Below are positions 52,149 to 61,400 of a stretch of DNA of 64,000 nucleotides, piece after piece. This DNA is from Lachnospiraceae bacterium MD329 (GTDB lineage: Bacteria; Bacillota; Clostridia; UBA1381): the NCBI GenBank assembly GCA_010206265.1, contig VIQV01000001.1:186001-250000 (forward strand), given 5' to 3'. The notes below the pieces were generated by a model, which did not search any database, was not told where the DNA came from, and saw only the letters and a program-made list of their open reading frames with translations. The translations under genes and the position numbers were made by a program. The number at the start of each line of letters is the position of its first letter. Within the stretch, counting starts at the first letter, position 1.

Positions 52149-53051
52149 TTATTCTCCTTCGCCTGCAAGCCTCACTTCCGGCTCCAGCCATACCCCAAAT
52201 TTTTCATTTACAGTGTTTTGTATGTGCTTTATAAGATTGGTAACATCCGCCGCGCTCGCGCCTCCCGTATTAACGACAAAGCCTGCGTGCTTTTCACTTA
52301 CCTGCGCCCCTCCGATACTGTATCCCATAAGTCCTGCGTCCTGTATGAGCTTACCTGCAAAATACCCTTCGGGGCGTTTAAATGTACTTCCTGCCGAAGG
52401 CAGGTTAAGAGGCTGTTTTTCTGTTCTTCGCGAATTGAAATCAGCCATCATTGCTTTTATGTCCTCATAATTCCCTTCTCTAAGCCTTAACTTACAGGAA
52501 AGAATTACATAACCGCCTTCGGTAAACATACTTCGTCTATAGGCAAAACCGAGATTCTCTGCCGTTTCGGTTTTAATAATACCGTCAGGACAAATAAATG
52601 TTACACTTTCGATTATGTCCTTTAGTTCGCCGCCGTATGCACCGGCGTTCATAAAAATACCGCCGCCGAGCGTACCGGGTATTCCCGACGCAAATTCAAA
52701 GCCTGTCAGATTAGCCTCCAGAAGTTTTTTTGAAAGCGCTGACATCAGAATTCCCGCGTCAGCATATACATCGCAGCCTTCAATACGGCACTTTGACATT
52801 CCGTTTCCTATATGAATAACAACTCCGCGTATTCCTTTATCGCTTACAAGTATATTTGAACCATTACCCATTATCATATAAGGTGTTTCTGTATCGGCGC
52901 AAAAGCAGATTATCTTTTCTATTTCAAGCGCGCTTGTAACAGATACAAACGCATCCGCCGTTCCGCCGATACGAAAGCTGGTGTGCTTTTTCATATCTTC
53001 ATCAAAAACCACATTATCAGTAATCGCCAAAAGTTTTTCCCTGTCTAACAT
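52149..53051 (-). CDS. murB: UDP-N-acetylenolpyruvoylglucosamine reductase
   Basis: MurB reduces UDP-GlcNAc-enolpyruvate to UDP-MurNAc using FAD and NADPH. The 300-residue protein shows TSFRIGGTADAFV, MGNGSNILVSDKGIRG, SGIPGTLGGGIFMNAGAYGGEL and AYRRSMF. The catalytic-Ser loop LPSAGSTFKRP and the C-terminal WLEPEVRLAGE (catalytic Glu) are present. It looks like the type IIa enzyme. I choose the ATG at 53049-53051, 5 nt after GGAGG; an in-frame GTG lies 6 nt upstream. Its partner murA is on the other strand at 55392. Confidence 0.96.
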   Translation of the reverse strand: MLDREKLLAITDNVVFDEDMKKHTSFRIGGTADAFVSVTSALEIEKIICFCADTETPYMIMGNGSNILVSDKGIRGVVIHIGNGMSKCRIEGCDVYADAGILMSALSKKLLEANLTGFEFASGIPGTLGGGIFMNAGAYGGELKDIIESVTFICPDGIIKTETAENLGFAYRRSMFTEGGYVILSCKLRLREGNYEDIKAMMADFNSRRTEKQPLNLPSAGSTFKRPEGYFAGKLIQDAGLMGYSIGGAQVSEKHAGFVVNTGGASAADVTNLIKHIQNTVNEKFGVWLEPEVRLAGEGE

Positions 53052-53064
53052 ATACACCTCCGGT

Positions 53065-53796
53065 TTAATATCCCCATTGGAATAATTTCTTGCCTTTATT
53101 ATTCATAAATTCTTCAAAAGCATTTAAACTTCTGTTCATTATAAGCTTTTCGGGAAAAGAAATTTCCTTAAGCATATCAAGCGCGTCACTGTATTCGCCC
53201 AATTCAAACGCAATATGCGCGTCCGACGATACAACTATTCCTACGCCTTTTTCTTTACATATTTCAGCAATTTTCTTACAATTAGGTATACTGGCTTTTC
53301 TAACATAAAACGAGTGATTGTTAATTTCAATCAGCTTATTGTTTTTCTTTGCCATCTCAATAACACGCTCATAATCATACGAAAACCTTGGTGAACCGCT
53401 ATGACATATAACATCAACAAGCGGGTGGCTCACAACTTTAAGATATGCGCTTGTATGGTCTTCCGCCTCAAAATCCTTGTAGCACGGCTTATGAATACTC
53501 GCATTTACAACGTCCAGATTTTTCAAAACGGCATCTTCAAGGTCAACATTTCCTTCAAGGTCAAGTATATTTAACTCCGCGCCGTAAAGAATTTTTACTC
53601 CGTCAATTTCACGCGGCACAGCCTTTAAGTTCTGAAAATGCCACGGGTGCGCTCCGTCGGGAATAGCAGGTCCGTGGTCTGTTATTGCAATTGCCTCCAA
53701 GCCTGATTTTTTTGCCTGCGCCGCCATCTCCATTACTGTCGAATAAGCGTGCGTACTTGCTATTGTGTGCGTATGTGTGTCTAAAAGTATATTCAA
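53065..53796 (-). CDS. PHP-domain phosphoesterase (YcdX-like)
   Basis: This 243-residue PHP-fold protein has the metal ligands in LLDTHTHTIASTHAYST, AIAITDHGPA, LYGAELNI, NASIHKP, DVICHSGSP, IEINNHSF and VVSSDAHIAFELG. The set matches YcdX-type stand-alone phosphatases. The natural substrate is unknown. It starts at TTG with AGAGGTG upstream and lies between hprK and murB. Confidence 0.9.
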   Translation of the reverse strand: MNILLDTHTHTIASTHAYSTVMEMAAQAKKSGLEAIAITDHGPAIPDGAHPWHFQNLKAVPREIDGVKILYGAELNILDLEGNVDLEDAVLKNLDVVNASIHKPCYKDFEAEDHTSAYLKVVSHPLVDVICHSGSPRFSYDYERVIEMAKKNNKLIEINNHSFYVRKASIPNCKKIAEICKEKGVGIVVSSDAHIAFELGEYSDALDMLKEISFPEKLIMNRSLNAFEEFMNNKGKKLFQWGY

Positions 53797-53812
53797 TTAA
53801 TTTTACACCTCT

Positions 53813-54757
53813 TTATAAATTTAGCTGACTTTCCATCTGATTCATCAGGCGGTTATTAAGTTCTACAGCCGCGTTATATCCCATACGTTTCTGTCTGTTG
53901 TTCATTGACGCAACTTCAACAATAACCGCAAGATTTCTTCCAAGCTTAACAGGAATAGTAAGCGACGGTACATTTATACCCATAATATTGGTAAATTCAT
54001 CAACCATACCAAGTCTGTCATACTGCTTGCCTTCCTCCCACGGTTCAAGATGAATAATCATATTTATATTTTCTGTATCTTTTACCGCTCCTATACCGAA
54101 TATTTCTTTAACATCTATTATTCCTATTCCGCGAAGCTCTACAAAATGACGTATAATGTCAGGAGCCGAACCTACAAGCGTATTATCCGATACGCGCTTT
54201 ATTTCCACAGCGTCATCCGCAACAAGACGGTGACCTCTCTTTACAAGCTCAATCGCCGTTTCGCTCTTGCCGACACCGCTTTCTCCCATTATAAGAATAC
54301 CTTCACCGTAAACCTCAACAAGAACTCCGTGACGCGTACGTCTTGGTGCCAGCTCAACATTAAGATATGCTATAAGAGCGCTCATAAATGCTGATGTTCC
54401 GCTCTCGCTTCTCAGAAGCGGTATATTATATTTTTCCGCCATTTCCAGCATTTCAGGAAAAATCTGCAGTCCGCGAGTTATAATAAGCGCGGGAATGCCC
54501 TGAGAAAATAATTTTTCAATTTTTACGGCTCTGTCATCTGCTCCGAATTGCTCCAGATAAGTAAATTCAACTTTACCCATTATCTGAATACGGCTGTTAT
54601 CAAAATAATCAAAAAAACCCACCATCTGAAGTCCCGGTCTGTTTACGTCTGTCCGCGCAATCATAACGGAATCCATACCGCTCGTTTCGTAAATTTTTTC
54701 CAAATCAAATTCCTCTATTATTTTTGTCAAAGGAAGTTTATATTCATCTGTGGTCAT
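53813..54757 (-). CDS. hprK: HPr kinase/phosphorylase
   Basis: HprK phosphorylates HPr at Ser46 when sugars are plentiful and reverses this when they are not. It is the sensor of carbon catabolite repression in Firmicutes. The protein has an N-terminal domain (PGLQMVGFFDYFDNSRIQIMG) and the kinase domain with Walker A MGESGVGKSETAIELVKRGH. The signature VELRGIGIIDVKEIFGIGAVKD and a C-terminal AVIVEVASMNNRQKRMGYNAA are also visible. The ATG at 54755-54757 follows AAAGGCGG; an upstream in-frame start is less likely. It is the first gene of the run to murB. Confidence 0.96.
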   Translation of the reverse strand: MTTDEYKLPLTKIIEEFDLEKIYETSGMDSVMIARTDVNRPGLQMVGFFDYFDNSRIQIMGKVEFTYLEQFGADDRAVKIEKLFSQGIPALIITRGLQIFPEMLEMAEKYNIPLLRSESGTSAFMSALIAYLNVELAPRRTRHGVLVEVYGEGILIMGESGVGKSETAIELVKRGHRLVADDAVEIKRVSDNTLVGSAPDIIRHFVELRGIGIIDVKEIFGIGAVKDTENINMIIHLEPWEEGKQYDRLGMVDEFTNIMGINVPSLTIPVKLGRNLAVIVEVASMNNRQKRMGYNAAVELNNRLMNQMESQLNL

Positions 54758-54924
54758 TATAAAAAGTCCGCCTTTCCGATATTCATACAATACCTTATTC
54801 TACATTATACCCTATACAAATGCATTTTTCAAGAAAAAATAGATAACTTTTACTTTACATTTATATGTTGATATGTGCAAAAGCATAATTTTCAAAAAAA
54901 ATTCACAAAAAAGTCATAAAACTC

Positions 54925-54953
54925 TTGCAATATTAAAAACTTTGTGTTAAAAT
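54925..54953 (+). promoter_or_regulatory. Sigma-A promoter for rpmB
   Basis: TTGCAA (54925-54930), 17 nt and TAAAAT (54948-54953), about 40 nt before the rpmB ATG. Confidence 0.7.
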
Positions 54954-54995
54954 AATCCTTGATGTTTTTAAAAAAGTGTCAGGAGGTGTTTTAAA

Positions 54996-55184
54996 ATGGC
55001 AAAATGTGATGTTTGCGGTAAGGGTGTAGCGTTCGGTATTAAAGTCAGCCACTCTCACAGACGTTCCAACAGAACGTGGAAACCCAACGTAAGAAAAGTA
55101 AGAGCAGTTATAAACGGCTCAGTTAAATCAATTCACGTTTGCACTCGTTGCCTTCGCAGCGGAAAGGTTGAACGCGCAGTTTGA
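54996..55184 (+). CDS. rpmB: 50S ribosomal protein L28
   Basis: This 62-residue L28 has an N-terminal zinc-type pair (CDVCGKG) and a later pair CTRCLRSGK, so it is the Zn-binding C+ form. The core SHSHRRSNRTWKPNVRKVRAV is typical. The ATG follows AGGAGGTGTTTTAAA. It is a single gene with its own promoter and terminator. Confidence 0.97.
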   Translation: MAKCDVCGKGVAFGIKVSHSHRRSNRTWKPNVRKVRAVINGSVKSIHVCTRCLRSGKVERAV

Positions 55185-55201
55185 TTGAATTTGAAATAGG
55201 G

Positions 55202-55230
55202 CAGCTTGCCAAAGGCAGGCTGTTTTTTTT
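55202..55230 (+). terminator. Intrinsic terminator after rpmB
   Basis: CAGCTTGCC (55202-55210), loop AAA and GGCAGGCTG (55214-55222, one T-G wobble), followed by eight T. Confidence 0.92.
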
Positions 55231-55288
55231 CGGCATAGGGTCTTTTATCCGTACGCTTTAATTTTTTTGTAATTTTTTAATAAATAAA

Positions 55289-55317
55289 TTGCTTTTTATT
55301 GGTTTTTCTGTTATACT
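55289..55317 (+). promoter_or_regulatory. Sigma-A promoter for murA
   Basis: TTGCTT (55289-55294), 17 nt and TATACT (55312-55317), giving a leader of about 70 nt before the murA start. Confidence 0.65.
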
Positions 55318-55391
55318 ATAGATTAGTATGTGAAATATGACAATTTTCATAATTGTATGATGTATAAATAGATTTTGAAGGGGTGTATTGA

Positions 55392-56672
55392 TTGGAGAAG
55401 CTCTTGGTTAAGGGTGGAAACAGATTGCAGGGCGAAGTAACCATAAGCGGCGCAAAAAATGCCGCGGTTGCAATATTACCTGCGTGTCTTTTGGTCAAGG
55501 ACGTTTGCAGAATTGAAAATCTACCCGATATAAAGGACGTAAAGCTGTTTGTCAGAATACTTAAACAGTTGAACGCCGACGTAAAATATATTGATAAAAA
55601 TACAGTTGAAATAGACTGTACCGACGTTAACTCCTATGCGCCGTCACGCGACCTTACTCGCAGAATGAGAGGTTCAAGCTATCTTATGGGCGCGCTTTTA
55701 GGACGTTTTTCGCGTTTCAGCGTTGACCCGCCCGGAGGCTGTGATTTTGGTACCCGTCCAATCGACCAGCACATAAAGAGCTTTGAGGCGCTCGGAGCAG
55801 ATATTGACACGTCACGCGGAGTTATAAACGGCACTGCTGATAAACTTAGCGGCGGAAGTATCTTCTTTGACGTTGTTACAGTCGGAGCCACAATCAACGC
55901 AATGCTCGCCGCAACGTGCGCGGACGGGCTTACCGTTATAGAAAACGCTGCTAAAGAGCCTCATATTGTTGACCTTGCAAATTTCCTTAACAATATGGGA
56001 GCAAACATACGCGGCGCCGGTACCGATACAATTAAAATCAAAGGCACTAAAAATCTCCACGGCGGAACATACGCAATAATTCCCGACCAGATAGAGGCAG
56101 GCACATTTATGGTTGCCGCGGCAGCCACGCGCGGAGATGTTGTACTTAAAAATGTAATACCGCGTCACCTCGAAATTATAAGCGCAAAGCTTGTTGAGGC
56201 AGGCGTTAACGTAAGCGATGGCGAGGACAGCGTCAGAGTATGGGTAGACGAAAACAAGGCTCTTCGTCATATCAATTTCAGCGCGTTGCCATACCCCGGT
56301 TTCCCTACAGACATGCAGCCACAGCTTGTTTCATTTCTGACGACTATTCCCGGCACAAGCACAGCACGCGAAGGCGTATGGGAAAATCGTTTCAGATATG
56401 TAAATGAATTAAAGCGTATGGGAGCTAATATACGCGTAGAAGGCAAACTTGCGATTATTGACGGTGTGGACAGGCTGATAGGCGCAAATGTTAAAGCAAC
56501 AGACCTCAGAGCAGGTGCGGCTATGATTATAGCAGGTCTTATCGCCGAGGGCACTACAGAAATTACTGACATATATCACATAGACCGCGGTTATGAAAAT
56601 TTTGAAGAAAAGTTCGTAAATCTCGGCGGTGATATACAGCGTATACAGGTCGTTGACGATTTGCTTGACTAA
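55392..56672 (+). CDS. murA: UDP-N-acetylglucosamine 1-carboxyvinyltransferase
   Basis: MurA starts peptidoglycan precursor synthesis by adding enolpyruvate to UDP-GlcNAc. The 426 residues show LVKGGNRLQGEVTISGAKNAAVAILPA and MRGSSYLMGALLGRF. The catalytic Cys is in the loop PPGGCDFGTRPIDQHI (Cys near 117), so the enzyme should be sensitive to fosfomycin. FPTDMQPQLVSFLTT and DLRAGAAMIIAGL are also present. It starts at TTG with AAGGGGTGTATTGA upstream. It heads a rightward group with walJ and rlmH. Confidence 0.97.
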   Translation: MEKLLVKGGNRLQGEVTISGAKNAAVAILPACLLVKDVCRIENLPDIKDVKLFVRILKQLNADVKYIDKNTVEIDCTDVNSYAPSRDLTRRMRGSSYLMGALLGRFSRFSVDPPGGCDFGTRPIDQHIKSFEALGADIDTSRGVINGTADKLSGGSIFFDVVTVGATINAMLAATCADGLTVIENAAKEPHIVDLANFLNNMGANIRGAGTDTIKIKGTKNLHGGTYAIIPDQIEAGTFMVAAAATRGDVVLKNVIPRHLEIISAKLVEAGVNVSDGEDSVRVWVDENKALRHINFSALPYPGFPTDMQPQLVSFLTTIPGTSTAREGVWENRFRYVNELKRMGANIRVEGKLAIIDGVDRLIGANVKATDLRAGAAMIIAGLIAEGTTEITDIYHIDRGYENFEEKFVNLGGDIQRIQVVDDLLD

Positions 56673-56703
56673 AGGTTCTTCGGGAGGTTTATAACCATAT
56701 ATT

Positions 56704-57489
56704 ATGCATAAATTTATTTCACTTATAAGCGGTTCTTCGGGCAACGCAACCTTTATTTCCGACGGCAGAACAAACCTGCTTATCGACTGCGGAATGTCGG
56801 GAGCAAAACTAAAGGAATCCCTGCACGCTATAGACGTTATGCCCGAAAACATAGACGCGCTTTTAATTACTCACGAACATATAGACCATACAAAGGGCGC
56901 AGGTGTAATTTCACGCAGGTATAATATTCCCATTTACGCCACCTTGGGCACATATTCACATATGAATGCGGGCAATATTGCTGACGATAATATCAAAATT
57001 ATCAAAAGCAATACATATTTTGAACTTGGTTCTATCGGTATAACACCGTTTTCCATACCGCACGACGCGTCGGAGCCTGTAGGCTTTACCTTCAGCATAG
57101 ACAAAGATACATATGCGCTGGCAACGGATATAGGTAAAATGGATGAAAGCATTTTAAATTCAATTTCAGGCTGTAAATGTGTTCTTCTTGAATCAAATCA
57201 CGACGTTGAAATGCTGAGATACGGTTCATATCCTTTCCCCTTAAAACAACGTATATTAGGTGATTTCGGTCACTTGTCAAATGACGTTGCCGCAAGGACA
57301 GCTCTCGCGCTTGTCGAACGCGGAACAGAACACATTATGCTCGGTCACCTCAGTCAGGAAAATAACCGCCCTGAAATCGCAATGCTTGAAAGCTATAATC
57401 TGCTTTCACGTTCAGGCGTTAATATTGGAAACGACGTAACACTGCAGGTTGCAGACCGATATAAACCAACAATTTTCAAGTCTGAATAA
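56704..57489 (+). CDS. walJ: WalJ/YycJ metallo-beta-lactamase-fold hydrolase
   Basis: This 261-residue MBL-fold protein has LISGSSGNATFISDGRTNLLIDCGMSG, the metal motif LITHEHIDHTKG, IPHDASEPVGFTF, LATDIG, LESNHDVEML and LGHLSQENN. This matches YycJ/WalJ, which in Bacilli lies with walKR and rlmH and is thought to be a 5' exonuclease or to coordinate division and replication. Here walKR are absent but rlmH follows, as in many Clostridia. The ATG lies 14 nt after GGGAGG. Confidence 0.92.
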   Translation: MHKFISLISGSSGNATFISDGRTNLLIDCGMSGAKLKESLHAIDVMPENIDALLITHEHIDHTKGAGVISRRYNIPIYATLGTYSHMNAGNIADDNIKIIKSNTYFELGSIGITPFSIPHDASEPVGFTFSIDKDTYALATDIGKMDESILNSISGCKCVLLESNHDVEMLRYGSYPFPLKQRILGDFGHLSNDVAARTALALVERGTEHIMLGHLSQENNRPEIAMLESYNLLSRSGVNIGNDVTLQVADRYKPTIFKSE

Positions 57490-57507
57490 TATTCAGACTT
57501 TATTTTT
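57478..57507 (+). terminator. Intrinsic terminator overlapping the walJ stop
   Basis: AAGTCTGAAT (57478-57487), loop AAT and ATTCAGACTT (57491-57500), then TATTTTTT. It leaves only 20 nt before rlmH, so it may act as a partial terminator within the operon. Confidence 0.75.
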
Positions 57508-57526
57508 TAGAAAGAGTTGATTTAAT

Positions 57527-58003
57527 ATGAACATAAATGTAATTTGCGTAGGCAAAATCAAAGAAAAGTATTTTACGGACGCTATCACAGAATACTCAAA
57601 ACGACTTTCACGTTTTGTAAAACTTAATATAATCGAAGTCGCAGATGAAAAAATTCCTGACAACGCCTCTGCAAAAGAAATGGAAATTGTAAAGAAAAAA
57701 GAAGGAGAACGCATTTTATCCAAACTCCCTGCCAACTCCTTTGCCGTGACATTATGTGTCGAAGGCAAAGAACTTTCTTCTACAGAATTTGCAACAAAGC
57801 TTTCAGATATTTCTATGACTTCCAGCAATATTACTTTTATAATAGGCGGTTCGCTCGGTCTTAGCGACGACGTGAAATCTGCGTCACAGCTGCGTCTTAG
57901 TTTCGGCAGAATCACTCTTCCCCACCAGCTTATTCGTGTTGTACTGCTTGAACAACTCTATCGTGCTTTTAAAATCAATAATAATGAAACTTATCATAAA
58001 TAA
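57527..58003 (+). CDS. rlmH: 23S rRNA (pseudouridine1915-N3)-methyltransferase RlmH
   Basis: This 158-residue SPOUT methyltransferase acts on the 70S ribosome at position 1915. Motifs: NVICVGKIKEKYFTDAITEY, ITFIIGGSLGLSDDVK, RLSFGRITLPHQLIRVVLLEQLYRAFKI and the invariant C-terminal YHK. The ATG is preceded by AGAAAGAG. It follows walJ as usual. Confidence 0.97.
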   Translation: MNINVICVGKIKEKYFTDAITEYSKRLSRFVKLNIIEVADEKIPDNASAKEMEIVKKKEGERILSKLPANSFAVTLCVEGKELSSTEFATKLSDISMTSSNITFIIGGSLGLSDDVKSASQLRLSFGRITLPHQLIRVVLLEQLYRAFKINNNETYHK

Positions 58004-58033
58004 TATTTTGTGACGTTTTGTGTCATTTTTTTG

Positions 58034-58062
58034 TTTACTTTTTTCTCTATGTATGGTAAAAT
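58034..58062 (+). promoter_or_regulatory. Promoter for the XRE regulator at 58094
   Basis: TTTACT (58034-58039), 17 nt and TAAAAT (58057-58062), then AAGGAG before the ATG. A loose CTATG...CATAG repeat surrounds the -10 box. Confidence 0.55.
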
Positions 58063-58093
58063 TATCATAGAAAATATAAGGAGTAGACAAATT

Positions 58094-58396
58094 ATGAAAA
58101 AAACATACCATTCTGACAAAGCTGTCGGCACACGACTTCAGCAATTACGCCGTGAGAGCGGATATTCACAGGTTGACATTGCGAATAAAATCGGCGTATC
58201 CCGTTCCTGTATTGCAAACTGGGAACACGGCTACCGCATACCCGATTGTTTTACCGTAAAACAACTTTGCCGAATATATAAAGTCCCCGTTGATTTTGTA
58301 TACGGCACCTCAAATCATAAATATAACGTAAAAATACCCGATTATTTTGAAATAGATTTTACCCGTCTTAATGATAATGGTATGATAATGGTATGA
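58094..58396 (+). CDS. XRE-family HTH transcriptional regulator
   Basis: A 100-residue protein has one Cro/CI HTH: VGTRLQQLRRESGYSQVDIANKIGVSRSCIANWEHGYRIPD, then FTVKQLCRIYKVPVDFVYG. About 25 residues follow with no known domain. The ATG at 58094 follows AAGGAG by 11 nt and there is a good promoter before it. The 3' end of the gene runs into an 11-bp tandem repeat. Targets are unknown. Confidence 0.88.
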   Translation: MKKTYHSDKAVGTRLQQLRRESGYSQVDIANKIGVSRSCIANWEHGYRIPDCFTVKQLCRIYKVPVDFVYGTSNHKYNVKIPDYFEIDFTRLNDNGMIMV

Positions 58397-58402
58397 TAAT
58401 GT
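58370..58402. repeat. Three 11-bp tandem repeats across the end of the XRE gene
   Basis: The units are aatgataatgg, tatgataatgg and tatgataatgt. Because 11 is not a multiple of three, each unit is read in another frame, and the TGA stop lies inside the last unit. A change in copy number would alter the C-terminus. Confidence 0.7.
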
Positions 58403-58453
58403 TATACGACTATTATAAATACCTTGCAGGAAACGAAAAATATTCAGCAGATT

Positions 58454-58490
58454 AAAAATAACGCCCTCCTTTTTGGAGAGCGTTATTTTT
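58454..58490. terminator. Bidirectional intrinsic terminator
   Basis: AAAAATAACGC (58454-58464) and GCGTTATTTTT (58480-58490) enclose CTCC/GGAG with loop TTTTT. T-runs occur on both strands. It closes the XRE gene and the convergent lyase gene. Confidence 0.88.
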
Positions 58491-61400
58491 TAATTATTAT
58501 TTACCTTTTCTCTTATTGCAGGGGCATCAATCAATGGCGTCATATCATCAAGAGAGTTCCAAATAAAGATTTTCAACGTATAATCGTCAATATTATTTGT
58601 AAAATCAAGTGTTTGTTCAAGCTCTGTTTCTGCCTCAAGCGCATTTACAGGAGATGCCTTAACCTCCTTGACAAGTTCACCGTCATAAAGAACTCCCACA
58701 ATCTGTACGCTTTCACTTGCGTCAGGCGCAATCAGACTTATCGGGACACTGTTTCCGCTTATTTCACCGATAGTCACCTTAGGGACAACAGCCCACTTGG
58801 CATAATAAGTTTTATCGCCTGTTTCCGTAGCTGCAATTTTTACAATTTTACTGCCTGTAAAATCTGGTTTTGCATACCACCCTATAAAGTTATAATCCTC
58901 TTTTTCAGGAGTTGGCAAGACAACTTCATTGCCATATGTATACTCCGTAATATTGTTTTCAATTGTACCGCCGTTCAATTCAAGCGATACATTATATGTT
59001 CTCGGTTCTGCATTATACTGCGCGCGGTAAATTACATTGTCTATTGCCGCTGTAATATTTGGTGACCAACCCTTAAAAGTATATGTATACTTTGCGTCCT
59101 GTGCTTTCGACGGATTTTCACCTTTGAATGACGGCATTTCTCCTACATTTAGATTCTCTGTCTGTAATATCTTGTCACCGTCTGCAAACTGAACGGTAAA
59201 CTGCGGCTGTATATTCTCTCCAAACTGTGAAACTGTTATATTCTCAATACCGCAAGGATGTTCCCAGCTGTCAGTCGCGCCTCCGCGTTGAAAACCAAAA
59301 CTTACAGAATCAATGGCAGCAGACTCCGCCAATTTGTAATTGGCATACGCAGAAATCTCCTTACCGTCAAAAATCAGCGATTTAATCGTTTTGGTTTCAG
59401 TATCAATTGTCAATTTAACATTCTTTGTGTAGCTCTCGCCGTTCTTTCCTGTGAAAATACTGCTACTTGTATCTGTTATAGTTTTGCCGTCTTCTGCAAT
59501 GTTATTTCCATATGACCAACTTTGCCCCGCATCAGTGCTGACATATACATTATATCCATATGTCCACCCAAGCCTAAAATCAGAACCAAATTGAATATAT
59601 TCAACATTTGAAGCACGGCTTGTTGAATTTCCGAAATGCCAGTCAACATCATATGTAAGAATACCACTGTCTAATATACCGTCAAATGTTTTTGATGCGC
59701 TATATCCCGCGCTTGGTTTCATCGTATTATACCACAAACGGTCATTTTCAAGCTTTAATGTATCTCCGCCATTCCATTCTGCAACATCTGACTGCGACCA
59801 ATTTTCTCCTGTTTTTGCGCCGCGCTTATAAATAGTATTTGACGCACCCAATACAGGAATATCCAGACCATATGACACTTCCTCTATTTTCGGTTGCGCG
59901 TAGACAGTACCGCCCTGTGTAATAGCCGTTTCACATTTCAAAGTTTTGAATTTAGCACCGTTTAATGAGAAGGTTGTTCTATACTCACCACAATTATATG
60001 TCACTCCGTCTTTTACGCCTGTTCCCTGCCAGTTGCCGTCACTTCCTAAAAGATTGACAGTGCAGGTATCATTGTCATAGTCAAATTCAGCTGTTACAAT
60101 CCAACGTTTAAAACTTCCTTCAACGTCACTTCTTCCCTCCACTACAGTCATCCAGTCTGATGCTCCTTCACCTGAAGGCACAAGAGAAGCAGGTTCTTCA
60201 TTGAAAAGTTTACTTGTCAGCTCTCCCGCTTTAGCCTGCCACTGCTGCTCGGCTGTTAATATATTATTGCCGCTTTCATCAAGAAAACTTAGTGCTGTGT
60301 TATACTCGTGTCCTGTCCAGTTCCAGTTTTCACCGTCTATTTTCAAACCTCCTGTTGTAAAACGGAACTTCAATATACGTTTTCCGCTTTCCGGCACCTC
60401 AAAATCCTTATGAAATTCAGCCCCGTTATTTGCGTCTGCCTGCACAAGCGCACCGCCTGTTGCAGAACCTGTAAACTGAGTTTTTTCGTCTGTTACAGAG
60501 GAAGTGACAAATTCATTATCACCCGTCATTTCGTCCCAGCCGCGCGGAACCACATTTACCGCATAACCATCTCTGTAACCGCCGTCAACAGTAGTTGCAT
60601 ATATTGTCGCTACTCCGGTTGAAACACCATAAACTGTACCATCTTCCGAAACCTTAGCCACTCCTTCATTTGAGGAACTCCATACAACCGACTTTTCTGA
60701 TGCATTAGCCGGTTGAATTTCAGTATTTACCGGCGCCGCCGTATCTCCGACAATCAAATTAACAAGCTTATCCTCAATTATTATGCCTTCAACAGGATTA
60801 GACCATACTTCCACCTCACAGGAATCAGTAAACCCTCCGTCCTGAGTAGTTGCTGTAATTGTAGCCGTTCCCGGTGCAATACCTGTTACATTTCCTTTTA
60901 TAACTTTTGCCACACTTTCGTCCGAAGATGTCCAAATAATATTCTTTCTCGTTGCATCAGCAGGCATTATTTCAGCCTCAATCACCTCAGTTTTACTTCT
61001 TTCAAGACTAAGTTTATGCTGTTTTAATGTCACACCGCTGACATTCACCCAATCGTCTGACGGATATTTAACCTTTGTGTACTTTACAGCAGGCGCAAGA
61101 TAGTTCAGCTCATTACCGTTTTCATCTGTCGCTAATGCTGCTGAACCTATATAATAACTGGTATGCGGAGGCTGATTATATCCTACATTCTGCCAGGCTA
61201 TAGCTAAACGGTACTGGCTGTCGTGCATAAGCGTTGTAAGACGATAATCTGTCGGAATTGTTGATGTAAAAATCCTTAATGCAGGAGTTTCATCTTGTCC
61301 TTTGCCTGTTGCCATTATGATTTCTTCGCGCCAGTCACCCCACAAATCCACCGAGAGGCAAACATTTCTCTTAGTATAATTGTTTGTTGTTCCTCCTGTA

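Noticed and set aside
58424-59065. 213-codon plus-strand open frame under the lyase C-terminus
   Set aside because: It is antisense to the conserved Ig and InlB-like domains. It begins inside the terminator region and has no ribosome site.
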